From Acholeplasmataceae bacterium UBA6235 (lineage in GTDB: Bacteria > Bacillota_I > Bacilli_A > Acholeplasmatales > UBA5453), in the NCBI GenBank assembly GCA_002441525.1, contig DJWH01000033.1, forward strand, positions 6,308 to 70,307: 64,000 nucleotides of DNA, in the 5' to 3' direction. Below the pieces are notes generated by a model. The model saw only the letters and a program-made list of their open reading frames with translations, was not told the DNA's origin and did not search any database. This document shows positions 15,679-24,741 of this stretch, piece after piece. Position 1 is the first letter of the stretch. Each line of letters starts with the position of its first letter. The position numbers were made by a program, and so were the translations under genes.

Positions 15679-18600
15679 CTGCAATCCTTAATATTTGTTC
15701 TAAATAAGTTTTAGATAAGATTGGATATCGATACCCTAATTTTCGTAGTGCTTGATTGGTTATGTTACTCTGAATCGAACGTTTTTTGGGCTGTAATGCT
15801 TGATATTTCGACAACGCATCAAAGTCATATCGAGATGGGTGAACCACATGCCCAATGAAAAGATTGGTTGACATCACTTTTAGAATTGCTTGTGCAGCGA
15901 TATCGACTGGGGTAATGTCAAAATCCACACCGAATAAATGAGAATTCTGATGTTCTATCAAATTGGATAATCCCTTCATAAAAGCATTATCACCAATAAG
16001 TTGAGGTTTCATGGTCAGCACGCTTGGGGTTAGATTACCCACGCGAATCACTTTGTATTGTAGATTTGGGATACCGCACAAACCCAATTCTGCTTTGGCT
16101 TTAGAGTTTAAGTAAGGGTTGCTAAAAGTCGTTCGAAGACGTTTTCGATCTTCTTGAAATACCCGTTCATACGCACCAATGCCTAGGGTAGAAATGTGCA
16201 CTAATGGGATATTCAAAGCGCTGGCTTGATGCCCTAAAGATAGAACAAAGTCCACATTGATTTCATCGAAATCGGATGGATTCCCTTGATATTTGGTATA
16301 CCCACTCGCATTGATTACCACTTGAACAGTAAGTTCACCTAGTGGTGTGTCAAAAGGTAATATTTTGACACGACTTAAATCTAATGGTCGATCAAAATAA
16401 TAAGAATACGTGTGCTCAAGGACTTCTTTTGTAACCCGTAAAGGGCAGATGATTTGGCTTTGTGTTTCATTTATTAAAACATCCAATAAATGAATGCCTA
16501 GGAATCCATTCGCACCGTATAATCCAATTGTAGATGTCAAATCTATTTGTGTTGATTGTTTTGGTAATTTTAAGTAGTGGTACTCTACAGAGCGTTTTCT
16601 TGTGTTGTTTAACAATAACTGGATTGGCTTGGACTCCATCTCGCCTAACGATAATTCATACCCATACTGATCTAAAATGGATAGAATTTGAATGACCGAT
16701 AATGAATCAGCGCCATAATAGGCAATGGTATCTTCTAAATAAAACGCATTTTGATTTAAGACAACCGATAAGGCATGATGGATGGCTTTTTCTTTTAAAC
16801 TCATGGGTTTGAATCGCGTTTGTTTGAGTGCTTGTTTGGCTTTCAATTTGCCTTCGTGAGTGATTTGATTGGTCTGGATGATTCGATTGGGTCTTTGATT
16901 TGGTGACAAATGAGCCGCCACATAGTCCATTAAATGAGACTCATCTAAAAGCTGACTTGTTTTGATATACGTATGGATCTGATGGTGTTCAAACAGTGAA
17001 GTGGCTTGAATGACCGAAGGGTGATTTTGAAGTATACGATCGATCCAGTTTAAATCAATGCGAACCCCGTGCCGTTTGATCGTTCGATCCTTTCGTCCGA
17101 TGAAATGTAATCGTCCTTGTTCATCTTGATAACCCATATCATGGGTTTGATAGTATTCTAGACCTTTGTACCTGATGGTCGACACCGATGGGCTAACACT
17201 TAATCCGTGGACATATATCTCACCAATTTCACCCCAGGGTAATACACTTTCATTAAAAATAATCACTTGGGTATTGGGGTGTGGTTGACCGATTGAGATA
17301 TCATTAAAAGATTGAATTTCAGTCGAGGTAATAGCGATGGTGGTTTCCGTTGGTCCATAGCTATTATAAAGTTTAATGCTAGGATAAGATAGTATTCGTT
17401 TCGCTAAGGCAGGGGTGAGCACTTCACCGCCTAAAACCACCCATTTTAACTGTTTAAATAGTTCAGGGTTTTGTTCCAATAAGAGGCCGATCACGGTTGG
17501 GGTGGTTGAAATCCCATCGATACCATATGGTTCAAATCGTTCTTTTCTTTCTTTGGGTTGTTTAAACTGTGCTTCCGTCAATAGAACCAAAGTCAATTTA
17601 TGGGTCAATGCTACCCAAATCTCTTCTAAGCTCATGTCAAAATGCAAAGCACTCATGAGTGGGATACTCGTTAGAGAATGGGCGTCTTGAATATACCGTG
17701 TATGGTCTACATGATTGGATAAAGCCTCATGTGTAATCGCGACTTTTTTACGACCCGTGGTTCCCGAGGTAAAATAATAGGCCATTATATTGTTTTTTGG
17801 ATAATCTATGCATTCCTGTGACTCATTTTCATAGGAGAGGGTATGTATATCCAAAGGTTCATCTAGGAAGTCTTTTGTTTCAACGGTACTAAATACGAAC
17901 GGTTTACCTGCTTTGATGGCAGCTAACATCATCAGGATGGATTCATAGGATTTAACCCCTGAGATAATGATGATGTCTTTCTCAAAACGATTAAGAATGT
18001 GACTCAATTGATTGGACTCTACTTCTAGTTTCGCATAGGTCACTTTTTCATGACCGATGATGGCGATATGATTCATCGCTTTCTCTAAATTTTGATAATA
18101 GATATCGAGTAATGGTCGTACTTTCTTAGTGACCAAATTCGGTAGTTCTTCAGGCAATAACATAGAAAGTTCAGCCAACACATGGGTTGAAGTCATTTGT
18201 TCTAGAAGGTATTCGATACGCTTATATAGCCGTTCAATCATGATATCTGAGTAAACATCCACTTGATAATCAAAATAGAGTTTGACTTCATTACCTGTCA
18301 AGACATTGATGACCAAAGCTTGATCCAAATAAGGATAAAACAAGGGTTCAATCGGTATATCTTCTTCGTAATTCAGGTTTTGATTGATGATGGTCATATC
18401 AAACAATTGAGCCGTTTGATGATGGGTTTTAGCGTTTACCAACAACACTTCAAAATCGATAAAACGACGTCTTAACATCGCTTTTTGAGTGATACCGATA
18501 TGGTTTAGAAAAGCCTCTATGGTGAGAAATTCCGATGGATTCAAATGTACTGGATAGGCTTGTGAGAATAGTCCAATCGCGGTTTTCTCTTGACTGCGTC

Positions 18601-19294
18601 TTTGACTTAAAACCTTGCCATAACGGATGGGTTTATGCGGGTTTAGATATTGGATGTATAATGCCAAAGCAGCTTCAATCCATAATGCGATGGGTTGGAT
18701 ATCGTTTAATTGATGATGGATTTTCGAATTCAAAATAAATGATCTTCTTTTCGCTGGATGGACCCCTGAGTTTGGGTGATACGACTTAATGAATGTTGGT
18801 TTAATGGCCGATACTTTGGATTCGTAGTACTGTTGTGCCTCCAATGATATTTGAGCTTCTTCTAATGGTTTCATGAATGGCTCAACCGGTTTATTTTGTA
18901 AATTACGATATAACCCTCTCATGAGCACTTGTATTGAAGTACCGTCAACCAATACATGACTCGCGACAAACACCAACCGCTTTGTTTCCATTTCAATGGC
19001 GAAACGATACCAAGGTTGATTGGATTGAAATGGTGTTTCAAAATAGGATTGTGTGTCCGATGCATGAATATATGTCAATGTAGGTTTTGTTTGTGATGGT
19101 ACCCAAACAGGGTTAGGATGGGTCGTATCCACGGTTTGGTTGAGTTCATCGATGGTGTGAAAAAAGGATTCGATGGTTTTGACATCGCAATCGATCTTTG
19201 ATATGTCTAAAAAACACCCAATCTGTGTTGGATAGTGGGCGTATTGTTGTGATGCGTGAAGCATATTCAGTTGTAATCTACTGAGTGCCTTCAT
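15659..19294 (-). CDS. One-module nonribosomal peptide synthetase, C-A-T-R
   Basis: 1211 residues from the ATG at 19294, preferred over a GTG three codons earlier because GGTGA lies just upstream. Domains in order: condensation (about 1-380, catalytic SHVLVDG near 112-118), adenylation (about 385-820; FTSGTTGRKK, FDMS, NSYGPTETT, GRKDRTIKRHG, lysine in HEGKLKAK), thiolation (YYGADSLS with the phosphopantetheine serine near 864), and a thioester reductase (GLYGANGFLG near 924; LNSKAKAE). A carrier-bound amino acid would be condensed with an acyl or aminoacyl partner and released as an aldehyde or alcohol. A7 reads YQTHDMG instead of YxTGDL. Manual alignment gives specificity residues D-M-E-S-V-G-S-I-A-K, hinting at a basic substrate such as ornithine or lysine (weak inference). 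No phosphopantetheinyl transferase, tailoring enzyme or exporter is adjacent. Confidence 0.92.
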   Translation of the reverse strand: MKALSRLQLNMLHASQQYAHYPTQIGCFLDISKIDCDVKTIESFFHTIDELNQTVDTTHPNPVWVPSQTKPTLTYIHASDTQSYFETPFQSNQPWYRFAIEMETKRLVFVASHVLVDGTSIQVLMRGLYRNLQNKPVEPFMKPLEEAQISLEAQQYYESKVSAIKPTFIKSYHPNSGVHPAKRRSFILNSKIHHQLNDIQPIALWIEAALALYIQYLNPHKPIRYGKVLSQRRSQEKTAIGLFSQAYPVHLNPSEFLTIEAFLNHIGITQKAMLRRRFIDFEVLLVNAKTHHQTAQLFDMTIINQNLNYEEDIPIEPLFYPYLDQALVINVLTGNEVKLYFDYQVDVYSDIMIERLYKRIEYLLEQMTSTHVLAELSMLLPEELPNLVTKKVRPLLDIYYQNLEKAMNHIAIIGHEKVTYAKLEVESNQLSHILNRFEKDIIIISGVKSYESILMMLAAIKAGKPFVFSTVETKDFLDEPLDIHTLSYENESQECIDYPKNNIMAYYFTSGTTGRKKVAITHEALSNHVDHTRYIQDAHSLTSIPLMSALHFDMSLEEIWVALTHKLTLVLLTEAQFKQPKERKERFEPYGIDGISTTPTVIGLLLEQNPELFKQLKWVVLGGEVLTPALAKRILSYPSIKLYNSYGPTETTIAITSTEIQSFNDISIGQPHPNTQVIIFNESVLPWGEIGEIYVHGLSVSPSVSTIRYKGLEYYQTHDMGYQDEQGRLHFIGRKDRTIKRHGVRIDLNWIDRILQNHPSVIQATSLFEHHQIHTYIKTSQLLDESHLMDYVAAHLSPNQRPNRIIQTNQITHEGKLKAKQALKQTRFKPMSLKEKAIHHALSVVLNQNAFYLEDTIAYYGADSLSVIQILSILDQYGYELSLGEMESKPIQLLLNNTRKRSVEYHYLKLPKQSTQIDLTSTIGLYGANGFLGIHLLDVLINETQSQIICPLRVTKEVLEHTYSYYFDRPLDLSRVKILPFDTPLGELTVQVVINASGYTKYQGNPSDFDEINVDFVLSLGHQASALNIPLVHISTLGIGAYERVFQEDRKRLRTTFSNPYLNSKAKAELGLCGIPNLQYKVIRVGNLTPSVLTMKPQLIGDNAFMKGLSNLIEHQNSHLFGVDFDITPVDIAAQAILKVMSTNLFIGHVVHPSRYDFDALSKYQALQPKKRSIQSNITNQALRKLGYRYPILSKTYLEQILRIAEKNREL

Positions 19295-19343
19295 CGTTTT
19301 CACCGTTTGATATATTGATATAATAACACAATTTTAGTAAAGA

Positions 19344-19382
19344 AAAAAGATGCCTATGGGTCTTGTGAAGACTAGGCATCTT
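19344..19382 (-). terminator. Terminator of dagK
   Basis: Stem AAGATGCCTA / TAGGCATCTT with a 16-base loop and a minus-strand T-tract. It separates dagK from the NRPS gene, whose promoter must lie in 19295-19343 (a TATTAT-like -10 only). Confidence 0.85.
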
Positions 19383-19386
19383 ATAT

Positions 19387-20223
19387 TTATCTTTGAATGT
19401 GCATGGATTGTACGTGATTGACCGATTCACCGTCTTTTTGAAGAAATGAAACCTTACCGTATGAGACATCCATGGTTTTACCCTGAATGATGGTTACCCA
19501 GCGTTTAAACCACACGTGTTTACCAAAATAAATGGTTGGAAATATGAGGAATAATATAAATCGAGGGACACGGTGAATGATTAAAAACTCTAATAAATCA
19601 TCGCCGCGAACGGAGCTCGGTGAAAATTTCATGCCACCACCCATATAAACCGAATTCGCTGCGAGGATGAACCATACCTTTTTGTAGGTTTTGGTGACCC
19701 CATCGATGGTTACGGTTGCGTCAGAAGGCTTATAGGTTAAGAATGCTTTAAGGGCATTTTTGAAATAGTTCGCTGCCGATTTCTTTTTAGTGGATGTGTT
19801 GACCAAATGACACACATACGCATCCACACCAATTCCGGTACCATTTAAGAACAAGGATTCTTCCCCATTGACAGTAACCTTTGGTAAATCCTGGATATAA
19901 TCATTGATTTGAATGAGGTGTTCCTTAGAAGGGATGCTTCTAATGAAGTCGTTACCAGTACCCGCTTTTAAGACATAGATGGGTTGGGTGATATCATACC
20001 CACGAATGGAGTTGACCAAATGGTGTAAAGTGCCATCGCCACCCAAAATGATGACGCGGTCTTCCTTTTCAACGCTTTGGATGAAATTCGCCACCGAAGG
20101 GATTTCGAGGATGCTGTGAACAGCGGTTTCTCGACCTTCCGATTGGAGTTTTACAACCAGTTCATCGACAATGCCTTGGCTTTTACCATTACGTGATAAT
20201 GGGTTATAAAGAATGATATCCAT
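19387..20223 (-). CDS. dagK: Diacylglycerol kinase / lipid kinase (YegS/DagK family)
   Basis: Phosphorylates diacylglycerol or a related lipid, recycling it into phospholipid synthesis. 278 residues, with the family signature IILGGDGTLHHLVNSI near residue 60 and KAGTGNDFIRSIP near 85. LFLNGTGIGVDAYVCH and the ANSVYMGGGMKFSP segment near 200 follow the DagK pattern. The exact lipid cannot be read. It is nine bases downstream of tyrS and probably shares its T-box-controlled transcript. A terminator follows directly. Confidence 0.88.
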   Translation of the reverse strand: MDIILYNPLSRNGKSQGIVDELVVKLQSEGRETAVHSILEIPSVANFIQSVEKEDRVIILGGDGTLHHLVNSIRGYDITQPIYVLKAGTGNDFIRSIPSKEHLIQINDYIQDLPKVTVNGEESLFLNGTGIGVDAYVCHLVNTSTKKKSAANYFKNALKAFLTYKPSDATVTIDGVTKTYKKVWFILAANSVYMGGGMKFSPSSVRGDDLLEFLIIHRVPRFILFLIFPTIYFGKHVWFKRWVTIIQGKTMDVSYGKVSFLQKDGESVNHVQSMHIQR

Positions 20224-20232
20224 AGACCCTCC

Positions 20233-21471
20233 CTAGATGAGTTCCACTAATGCAAACTTCTTCTTTCCTCTTTTTATAATAACATACTTTTCAAAGTATG
20301 CATTCGACTTATTGATTTGAACTTCAAAGTCATTGATTTTCACTTCGTTTACGACGACTGCACCGCTTTTTACGAACTCTCTAGCTTCGCGTTTGGAAGA
20401 CGCTAGTTTGGTTTCAACCAAAGCATCTAAGACGTTGATTTCACCAACTACGGAAACAGATTCTAACCCTTTTTTCGCCATGATGAGTTCATTTAATGAT
20501 AATTTAGAGAATTCACCTGAGAACAAGGATTCAGTGACGTTGAGTGCGCTGTTGAGTTTTTCTTTTCCATGAACGAGTTCAACAATTTCTGCTGCCAATC
20601 GTTTTTGGGCAATGCGTTTTTCAGGTTCGAGTTGTGACGCTGCAACCAACGATTCAATCTCTTCCTTGGATAGTAAGGTTAACATCTTAAAGTATGTTAA
20701 GACATCGTCATCTGCGGTATTTAAGAAATATTGATAGAGTTCATACGCACTGGTTAAGGTTTCATCTAACCACAATGCACCAGATTCACTCTTACCAAAC
20801 TTCGTACCATCCGCTTTTAATAATAAAGGTGATGACATCGCGACAGCGTCGTGTTGATCGCCTACGGTTTTACGGATGAGTTCTAGACCAGTCGTAATGT
20901 TTCCCCATTGGTCAGAACCACCGAATTGAATCTTGCAATCCAATGATTGGTATAAATGGAGCCAGTCAATGGCTTGGATGAGCATATAGGAAAATTCAGT
21001 ATATGAAATCCCGGTTTCTAATCTCGCTTGTACGGTTTCTTTCGATAACATGTAATTGATGTTAAAGTTCTTACCGTAGTCTCTTAAGAACTGAATCATA
21101 TCGATTTTAGAAATCCAATCATAGTTATTGACGAAAATCGCTTCCTTTTGGAAGTGTGATAGTTGAACTTTGATTTTTTCTGCGTTTTGAAGGGATTCTT
21201 CTAAGGTCAGTAATTTACGTTCACTGGTTTGTCTTGGGTCACCGATGAGGCCTGTTGCACCACCGATTAATACCACTGGGGTATGTCCGTATTTCGCAAT
21301 CAACATGATTCTGACGATTTGGACTAAATGGCCTACGGTTAAACTTTGACCAGTTGGGTCAAATCCACAGTAAAATTTTGTTTTTTGGTTGTCTAATAAA
21401 TCTTTCGCTTTGGCTTCATTGGATACGTCTTTGACAAATCCGCGCCATTGTAATTCTTCAAATAATGTCAT
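20233..21471 (-). CDS. tyrS: Tyrosyl-tRNA synthetase
   Basis: Charges tRNA-Tyr; class I synthetase of 412 residues with a C-terminal S4-like RNA-binding domain ([19 protein letters not shown]). [17 protein letters not shown] holds the HIGH-equivalent, [13 protein letters not shown] is diagnostic for TyrRS, and KFGKSESG is the KMSKS-equivalent. GGAGAAGAACC precedes the ATG. The upstream leader is a T-box with a TAC specifier. dagK follows nine bases after the stop. Confidence 0.97.
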   Translation of the reverse strand: MTLFEELQWRGFVKDVSNEAKAKDLLDNQKTKFYCGFDPTGQSLTVGHLVQIVRIMLIAKYGHTPVVLIGGATGLIGDPRQTSERKLLTLEESLQNAEKIKVQLSHFQKEAIFVNNYDWISKIDMIQFLRDYGKNFNINYMLSKETVQARLETGISYTEFSYMLIQAIDWLHLYQSLDCKIQFGGSDQWGNITTGLELIRKTVGDQHDAVAMSSPLLLKADGTKFGKSESGALWLDETLTSAYELYQYFLNTADDDVLTYFKMLTLLSKEEIESLVAASQLEPEKRIAQKRLAAEIVELVHGKEKLNSALNVTESLFSGEFSKLSLNELIMAKKGLESVSVVGEINVLDALVETKLASSKREAREFVKSGAVVVNEVKINDFEVQINKSNAYFEKYVIIKRGKKKFALVELI

Positions 21472-21483
21472 GGTTCTTCTCCT

Positions 21484-21690
21484 TTAAATAAAATAAAAAG
21501 CCGTCCTTAAAAATCAATCTAAGGACGACTATAAAAATCGTGGTACCACCTTAGTTCTATGGTTGCCCATAGCACTCTTTCTGTTGTTGGATTTCCAAAA
21601 GTGTAATTCAGTTTAAACCCAGCTTTGTTTTCACCAACCACAAAGTCTCTATGTTCTAAAGTTTAAGCCTACTTCGTTTTTTTCAACAAT
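21484..21690 (-). promoter_or_regulatory. T-box leader of tyrS
   Basis: On the minus strand: the Tyr specifier TAC (21605-21603) sits in the context GAATTACAC, AAGGTGGTACCACG is at 21552-21539, and the terminator stem GTCGTCCTTAGATT / TAAGGACGGC is followed by T-rich sequence down to 21484. The leader begins almost at the ccpA stop codon and I found no convincing separate promoter, so it may partly depend on ccpA transcription. Confidence 0.93.
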
Positions 21691-21691
21691 C

Positions 21692-22687
21692 CTATAATGA
21701 TTCTCTTCTCACGATATAGTGAGGTAATACGACTTGTAGCGAGTCAAGTTGTTCTTTGTTCATGAGTTTGGTTAATAATCTCATGGCTACGGCACCGATA
21801 TCATACACTGGGATATCAATCGATGTCAAGGTTGGGCGCGATAAAAGCGCATACTTCGTATTTTGGAAGCCAGCGACAGATACCATTTCAGGCACCGAAC
21901 GGCCAGATTCATTCGCAATATTCATGAAGGATACAGCGATGGAGTCACGAACACCAATCGCACCATCGATGATCTTATCGGCGAAGAAGTTTGCGAAGTG
22001 TTGACGGTTAACAGAGGTCGTCCCGGAGGTTCTGAATACACGTGGCATCAAATTCGCTTCTTGCATCGCTTTGGTATATCCCAATTCTTTCTTATCGTTG
22101 ACAGAATATTTTCTGACGGTAGAAAGCATGTAAATGTCTTTTTTACCCATTTCAATCATTAGCTTGGTAATTTCATACCCTGCTTTTTCGTAGTCGATAG
22201 AAACGCTAGGAACAGAACGATCATCGTTGACCACATTCGCTAAAACGAATGGGATTTCGTTTTCATCGAATAGTTCTTTGACTTTCTTCATTCTGGATGC
22301 GTCGAGTTCATCATTTAAAATCAAGACGCCATCGACTTGTTCAGCGACGATGTCGTTGATGAGTTCGATGATATTCACATCTTCGTGGGCTGAGAATAGC
22401 TTGATAGAATAACTGTACTTCATCGCGATGTCGGAAATACCACCCAACATTTCTGCAACTGAAGCTCTGGTGATATCGGAGACCAAAACACCTACAGTGG
22501 TGGTTTTACGGCTCGCTAAACCTCTAGCGATCGCATTTGGACGATAGCCAAGTTCTTTGATGACTTTTAAGACGCGTTCTCTCGTGTCTGGTTTGACTTT
22601 TTCAGGGTTGTTTAATACTCTTGATACGGTTGCTAATGAGACTCTTGCAGCTAGTGCTACTTCATAAATTGTTACTTTTACGCTCAT
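21692..22687 (-). CDS. ccpA: Catabolite control protein A-like LacI-family regulator
   Basis: 331 residues. The LacI-type helix-turn-helix is TIYEVALAARVSLATVSRVLNN at the N-terminus, followed by the hinge helix GYRPNAIARGLASRKTTTVGVLV, as in CcpA. The end of the effector domain, YDIGAVAMRLLTKLMNKE, is nearly the CcpA wording. CcpA binds cre boxes together with HPr phosphorylated on serine; an HPr with that serine is encoded at 35.9 kb. A perfect cre site lies before the sugar-ABC ATPase. Its own promoter carries an inverted repeat and a cre-like site, so autoregulation is likely. Another sugar-responsive LacI member cannot be excluded. Confidence 0.8.
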   Translation of the reverse strand: MSVKVTIYEVALAARVSLATVSRVLNNPEKVKPDTRERVLKVIKELGYRPNAIARGLASRKTTTVGVLVSDITRASVAEMLGGISDIAMKYSYSIKLFSAHEDVNIIELINDIVAEQVDGVLILNDELDASRMKKVKELFDENEIPFVLANVVNDDRSVPSVSIDYEKAGYEITKLMIEMGKKDIYMLSTVRKYSVNDKKELGYTKAMQEANLMPRVFRTSGTTSVNRQHFANFFADKIIDGAIGVRDSIAVSFMNIANESGRSVPEMVSVAGFQNTKYALLSRPTLTSIDIPVYDIGAVAMRLLTKLMNKEQLDSLQVVLPHYIVRRESL

Positions 22688-22706
22688 AATTTCAACTCCT
22701 TATAAC

Positions 22707-22742
22707 ACATGTTATTATAACATGTCGTGTAAAGGCTTTCAA
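22707..22742 (-). promoter_or_regulatory. ccpA promoter with inverted repeat and cre-like site
   Basis: Minus-strand TTGAAA (22742-22737), 17 bp, TATAAT (22719-22714). A perfect 8-bp inverted repeat, ACATGTTA-TTA-TAACATGT (22707-22725), covers the -10. TGTAAAGGCTTTCA (22728-22741) in the spacer matches the cre consensus at 13 of 14 positions on the minus strand. Both could be autoregulatory operators. Confidence 0.65.
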
Positions 22743-22796
22743 GCATTTCATGAAAATTTTTACATTTGTTTTCATTTTGCGTTGTAAAGCCATTAA

Positions 22797-22826
22797 AAAG
22801 AAAAAAACCAGCATTCACTGGTTTTA
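22797..22826 (-). terminator. Terminator of rplS
   Basis: Stem AAACCAG / CTGGTTT with a 6-base loop and a minus-strand T-tract, five bases past the rplS stop. Confidence 0.85.
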
Positions 22827-22831
22827 ATTCC

Positions 22832-23194
22832 TTAGACGGATCTCTTTTCTTTGATACGTGCAGCTTTAGTGGATAATGTTCTGATGTAATGGAGCTTAGC
22901 TCTTCTTACTTTACCACTTCTAGCAACTTCTAATCTGTCGATGGTAGGTGCATTCACTGGGAATGTTCTTTCTACACCGACGCCATAGGAAATCTTACGA
23001 ACTGTGAAAGTTTCACTGATACCGCCACCTTGACGTTTGATGACCAATCCTTCGAATAATTGGATACGTTCGCGGTTACCTTCTTTAATTTTGACATACA
23101 CTTTTACAGTATCACCTGGATAGAAAGTTGGAACTTCCTTCATGTATGCGCTCGTAAGCTCTTGGATCAATTGTTGACCTTTTGCTCTTGCCAT
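22832..23194 (-). CDS. rplS: 50S ribosomal protein L19
   Basis: 120 residues, standard L19 length. Start ATG 23194 ([10 protein letters not shown]) chosen because ATTAGGAG precedes it; an earlier in-frame ATG at 23224 would add ten unconserved residues. [29 protein letters not shown] and [11 protein letters not shown] are diagnostic (each cited as part of the family core). L19 lies at the 30S-50S interface. It is the last gene of the usual rpsP-khpA-rimM-trmD-rplS cluster and has its own promoter here. Confidence 0.96.
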   Translation of the reverse strand: MARAKGQQLIQELTSAYMKEVPTFYPGDTVKVYVKIKEGNRERIQLFEGLVIKRQGGGISETFTVRKISYGVGVERTFPVNAPTIDRLEVARSGKVRRAKLHYIRTLSTKAARIKEKRSV

Positions 23195-23204
23195 AGTACT
23201 CACT

Positions 23205-23304
23205 CCTAATCTTCCAGTGTTCATAAAGGTTTCTCTAGCGGACCACTGTGCTTTACCGGTTTAACGGCATTTCGTATTATATCATAGATATATGTCTTGT
23301 GCAA
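23205..23304 (-). promoter_or_regulatory. rplS promoter and probable leader
   Basis: Minus-strand TTGCAC (23304-23299), 17 bp, TATAAT (23281-23276) with a TGA extension. A leader of about 70 bases follows, containing CACAGTGG and CACTGG segments. L19 leaders that bind the protein are known in Firmicutes; I cannot confirm the fold here. The promoter is well supported, the leader less so. Confidence 0.6.
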
Positions 23305-23329
23305 GTCTTTTTACGACTTATTCTTTATT

Positions 23330-24064
23330 TCATTTAGAATCTTTGTTCAATTCGTTTTTGATGGCTTCTAACATCTTTAAATCATCTTTGGTTAATGTGG
23401 CTTTTTCTAACAAATCTGGACGTTTTTGAAGCGTTTGTTTAAGCGCTTCATAACGGCGCCACTTGGCTATTTCCTGATGGTTACCATTTCTTAAAACGTC
23501 AGGGACTTCATAGCCTTCATACGTTGCAGGTTTGGTGTAATGGGGGTGTTCTAATAAACCCATCGAGAAAGAGTCATTTTCATGGGATTCTTTCTTGATC
23601 ACATCATCCAATAAACGCACCACCGCGTCCGTGATCATCATGGCTGGTAATTCACCACCCGTGAGGACAAAGTCTCCCATGGATACTTCTTCATCGATGA
23701 AGTGATACACCCGTTCATCGATGCCTTCATAGTGACCTGCCAATATAATTAAATGGTCTAAAGTGGCATATCTTTCTGCAGTCTTTTGATTGAATACTTG
23801 ACCTCTTGGACTCGTGATGATGACGGTTGAATTGTCTTTTTTCAACGCTTGAATGGCGTGATAGAATGGTGGAAACTGCATGAGCATGCCTGCCCCACCA
23901 CCATAAGGTGTGTCATCCACTTTACGGTGTTTTAAAACACTGTAATCCCTTAAATCAATGATGTTGATTTCAACCAGTTGAATACCGACTGCACGGCGAA
24001 TGATGGATTCGTCCAAACACGCTTTCAACATATCTGGAAAAATGGTAACGATGTCAATTCTCAT
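23330..24064 (-). CDS. trmD: tRNA (guanine37-N1)-methyltransferase
   Basis: Methylates G37 next to the anticodon with SAM, preventing +1 frameshifts. 244 residues with the trefoil-knot (SPOUT) features: MRIDIVTIFPDM at the start, DDTPYGGGAGMLMQ near 60, LAGHYEGIDERV near 110, SMGDFVLTGGELPAM near 130 and GLLEHPHYTKP near 170. The start codon overlaps the rimM stop by four bases. The rimM-trmD pair is a conserved block and precedes rplS as usual. Confidence 0.97.
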   Translation of the reverse strand: MRIDIVTIFPDMLKACLDESIIRRAVGIQLVEINIIDLRDYSVLKHRKVDDTPYGGGAGMLMQFPPFYHAIQALKKDNSTVIITSPRGQVFNQKTAERYATLDHLIILAGHYEGIDERVYHFIDEEVSMGDFVLTGGELPAMMITDAVVRLLDDVIKKESHENDSFSMGLLEHPHYTKPATYEGYEVPDVLRNGNHQEIAKWRRYEALKQTLQKRPDLLEKATLTKDDLKMLEAIKNELNKDSK

Positions 24065-24543
24065 AACAGACCCTCAATCTCTTCAATCGAAATCTTATCC
24101 TCTGTGATTGTTTTAACGAATGCATTCACAAATGGAACCAAAGACTTCTTATCGTCTTTTTCAATTTGAAGTAAATGACCTTGTGGGACTTCGATGATGT
24201 CTGTTACAGTACCGACAAACACATCGTGTTGATTGAATACCGATTTACCTAACAAGTCTTGATAATGAAATTCATCCTTTTTCAATTTTGGTTTTTCATC
24301 TGTGAATAAAACTGCACCTTTCAAGTGCAATACTTGATTGATGTTATCAAAGCCTTCGAAGGAAATGATCAAATGGTCAGAAGCTTCTCTAACAGTAAGT
24401 ATCTTCAAATCGACGCGCTGTTCCTTGATGGTTGTGTAGATTTTTTTATTCTTTTTAAAACGATCAAAATCGCTGTTGGTTTTGACCTTGAGTTCACCCT
24501 TGATACCGTGGGTGTTGATAATTTTTCCGATTTCATATGCCAT
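24061..24543 (-). CDS. rimM: 16S rRNA processing protein RimM
   Basis: Assembly factor for the 30S head, 160 residues, the usual length. The N-terminal barrel begins YEIGKIINTHGIKGELKVK, the family signature. The C-terminal PRC-barrel half includes LLGKSVFNQHDVFVGTV and VPFVNAFVKTI. It overlaps trmD. In most Firmicutes rimM directly follows rpsP and khpA; here a diguanylate cyclase gene on the other strand separates them. A TATAAT lies about 25 bases before the start, so the gene has its own promoter. Confidence 0.93.
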   Translation of the reverse strand: MAYEIGKIINTHGIKGELKVKTNSDFDRFKKNKKIYTTIKEQRVDLKILTVREASDHLIISFEGFDNINQVLHLKGAVLFTDEKPKLKKDEFHYQDLLGKSVFNQHDVFVGTVTDIIEVPQGHLLQIEKDDKKSLVPFVNAFVKTITEDKISIEEIEGLL

Positions 24544-24741
24544 GTTATCACCTGTTTTATTATATCACAAAAAAATCATATCAAACCGGTTCAAAAAGTC
24601 GATGTTTTATAATGCTTCCGAAAAATGAAAACGGTTCCAATAAGGTTTTAACCCTTGAAAATGCAATTTCACTCTGAAAGGTATTGTAATCGGTTTCTTC
24701 TATGATATGATGTGTTTGGTAGTTATGGGAGATTATCAACC

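Noticed and set aside
15659-19294. Assignment as alpha-aminoadipate reductase (Lys2)
   Set aside because: It shares A-T-R order, but an intact condensation motif (SHxxxDG) and an acidic pocket residue fit an NRPS better, and no lysine pathway genes are near.
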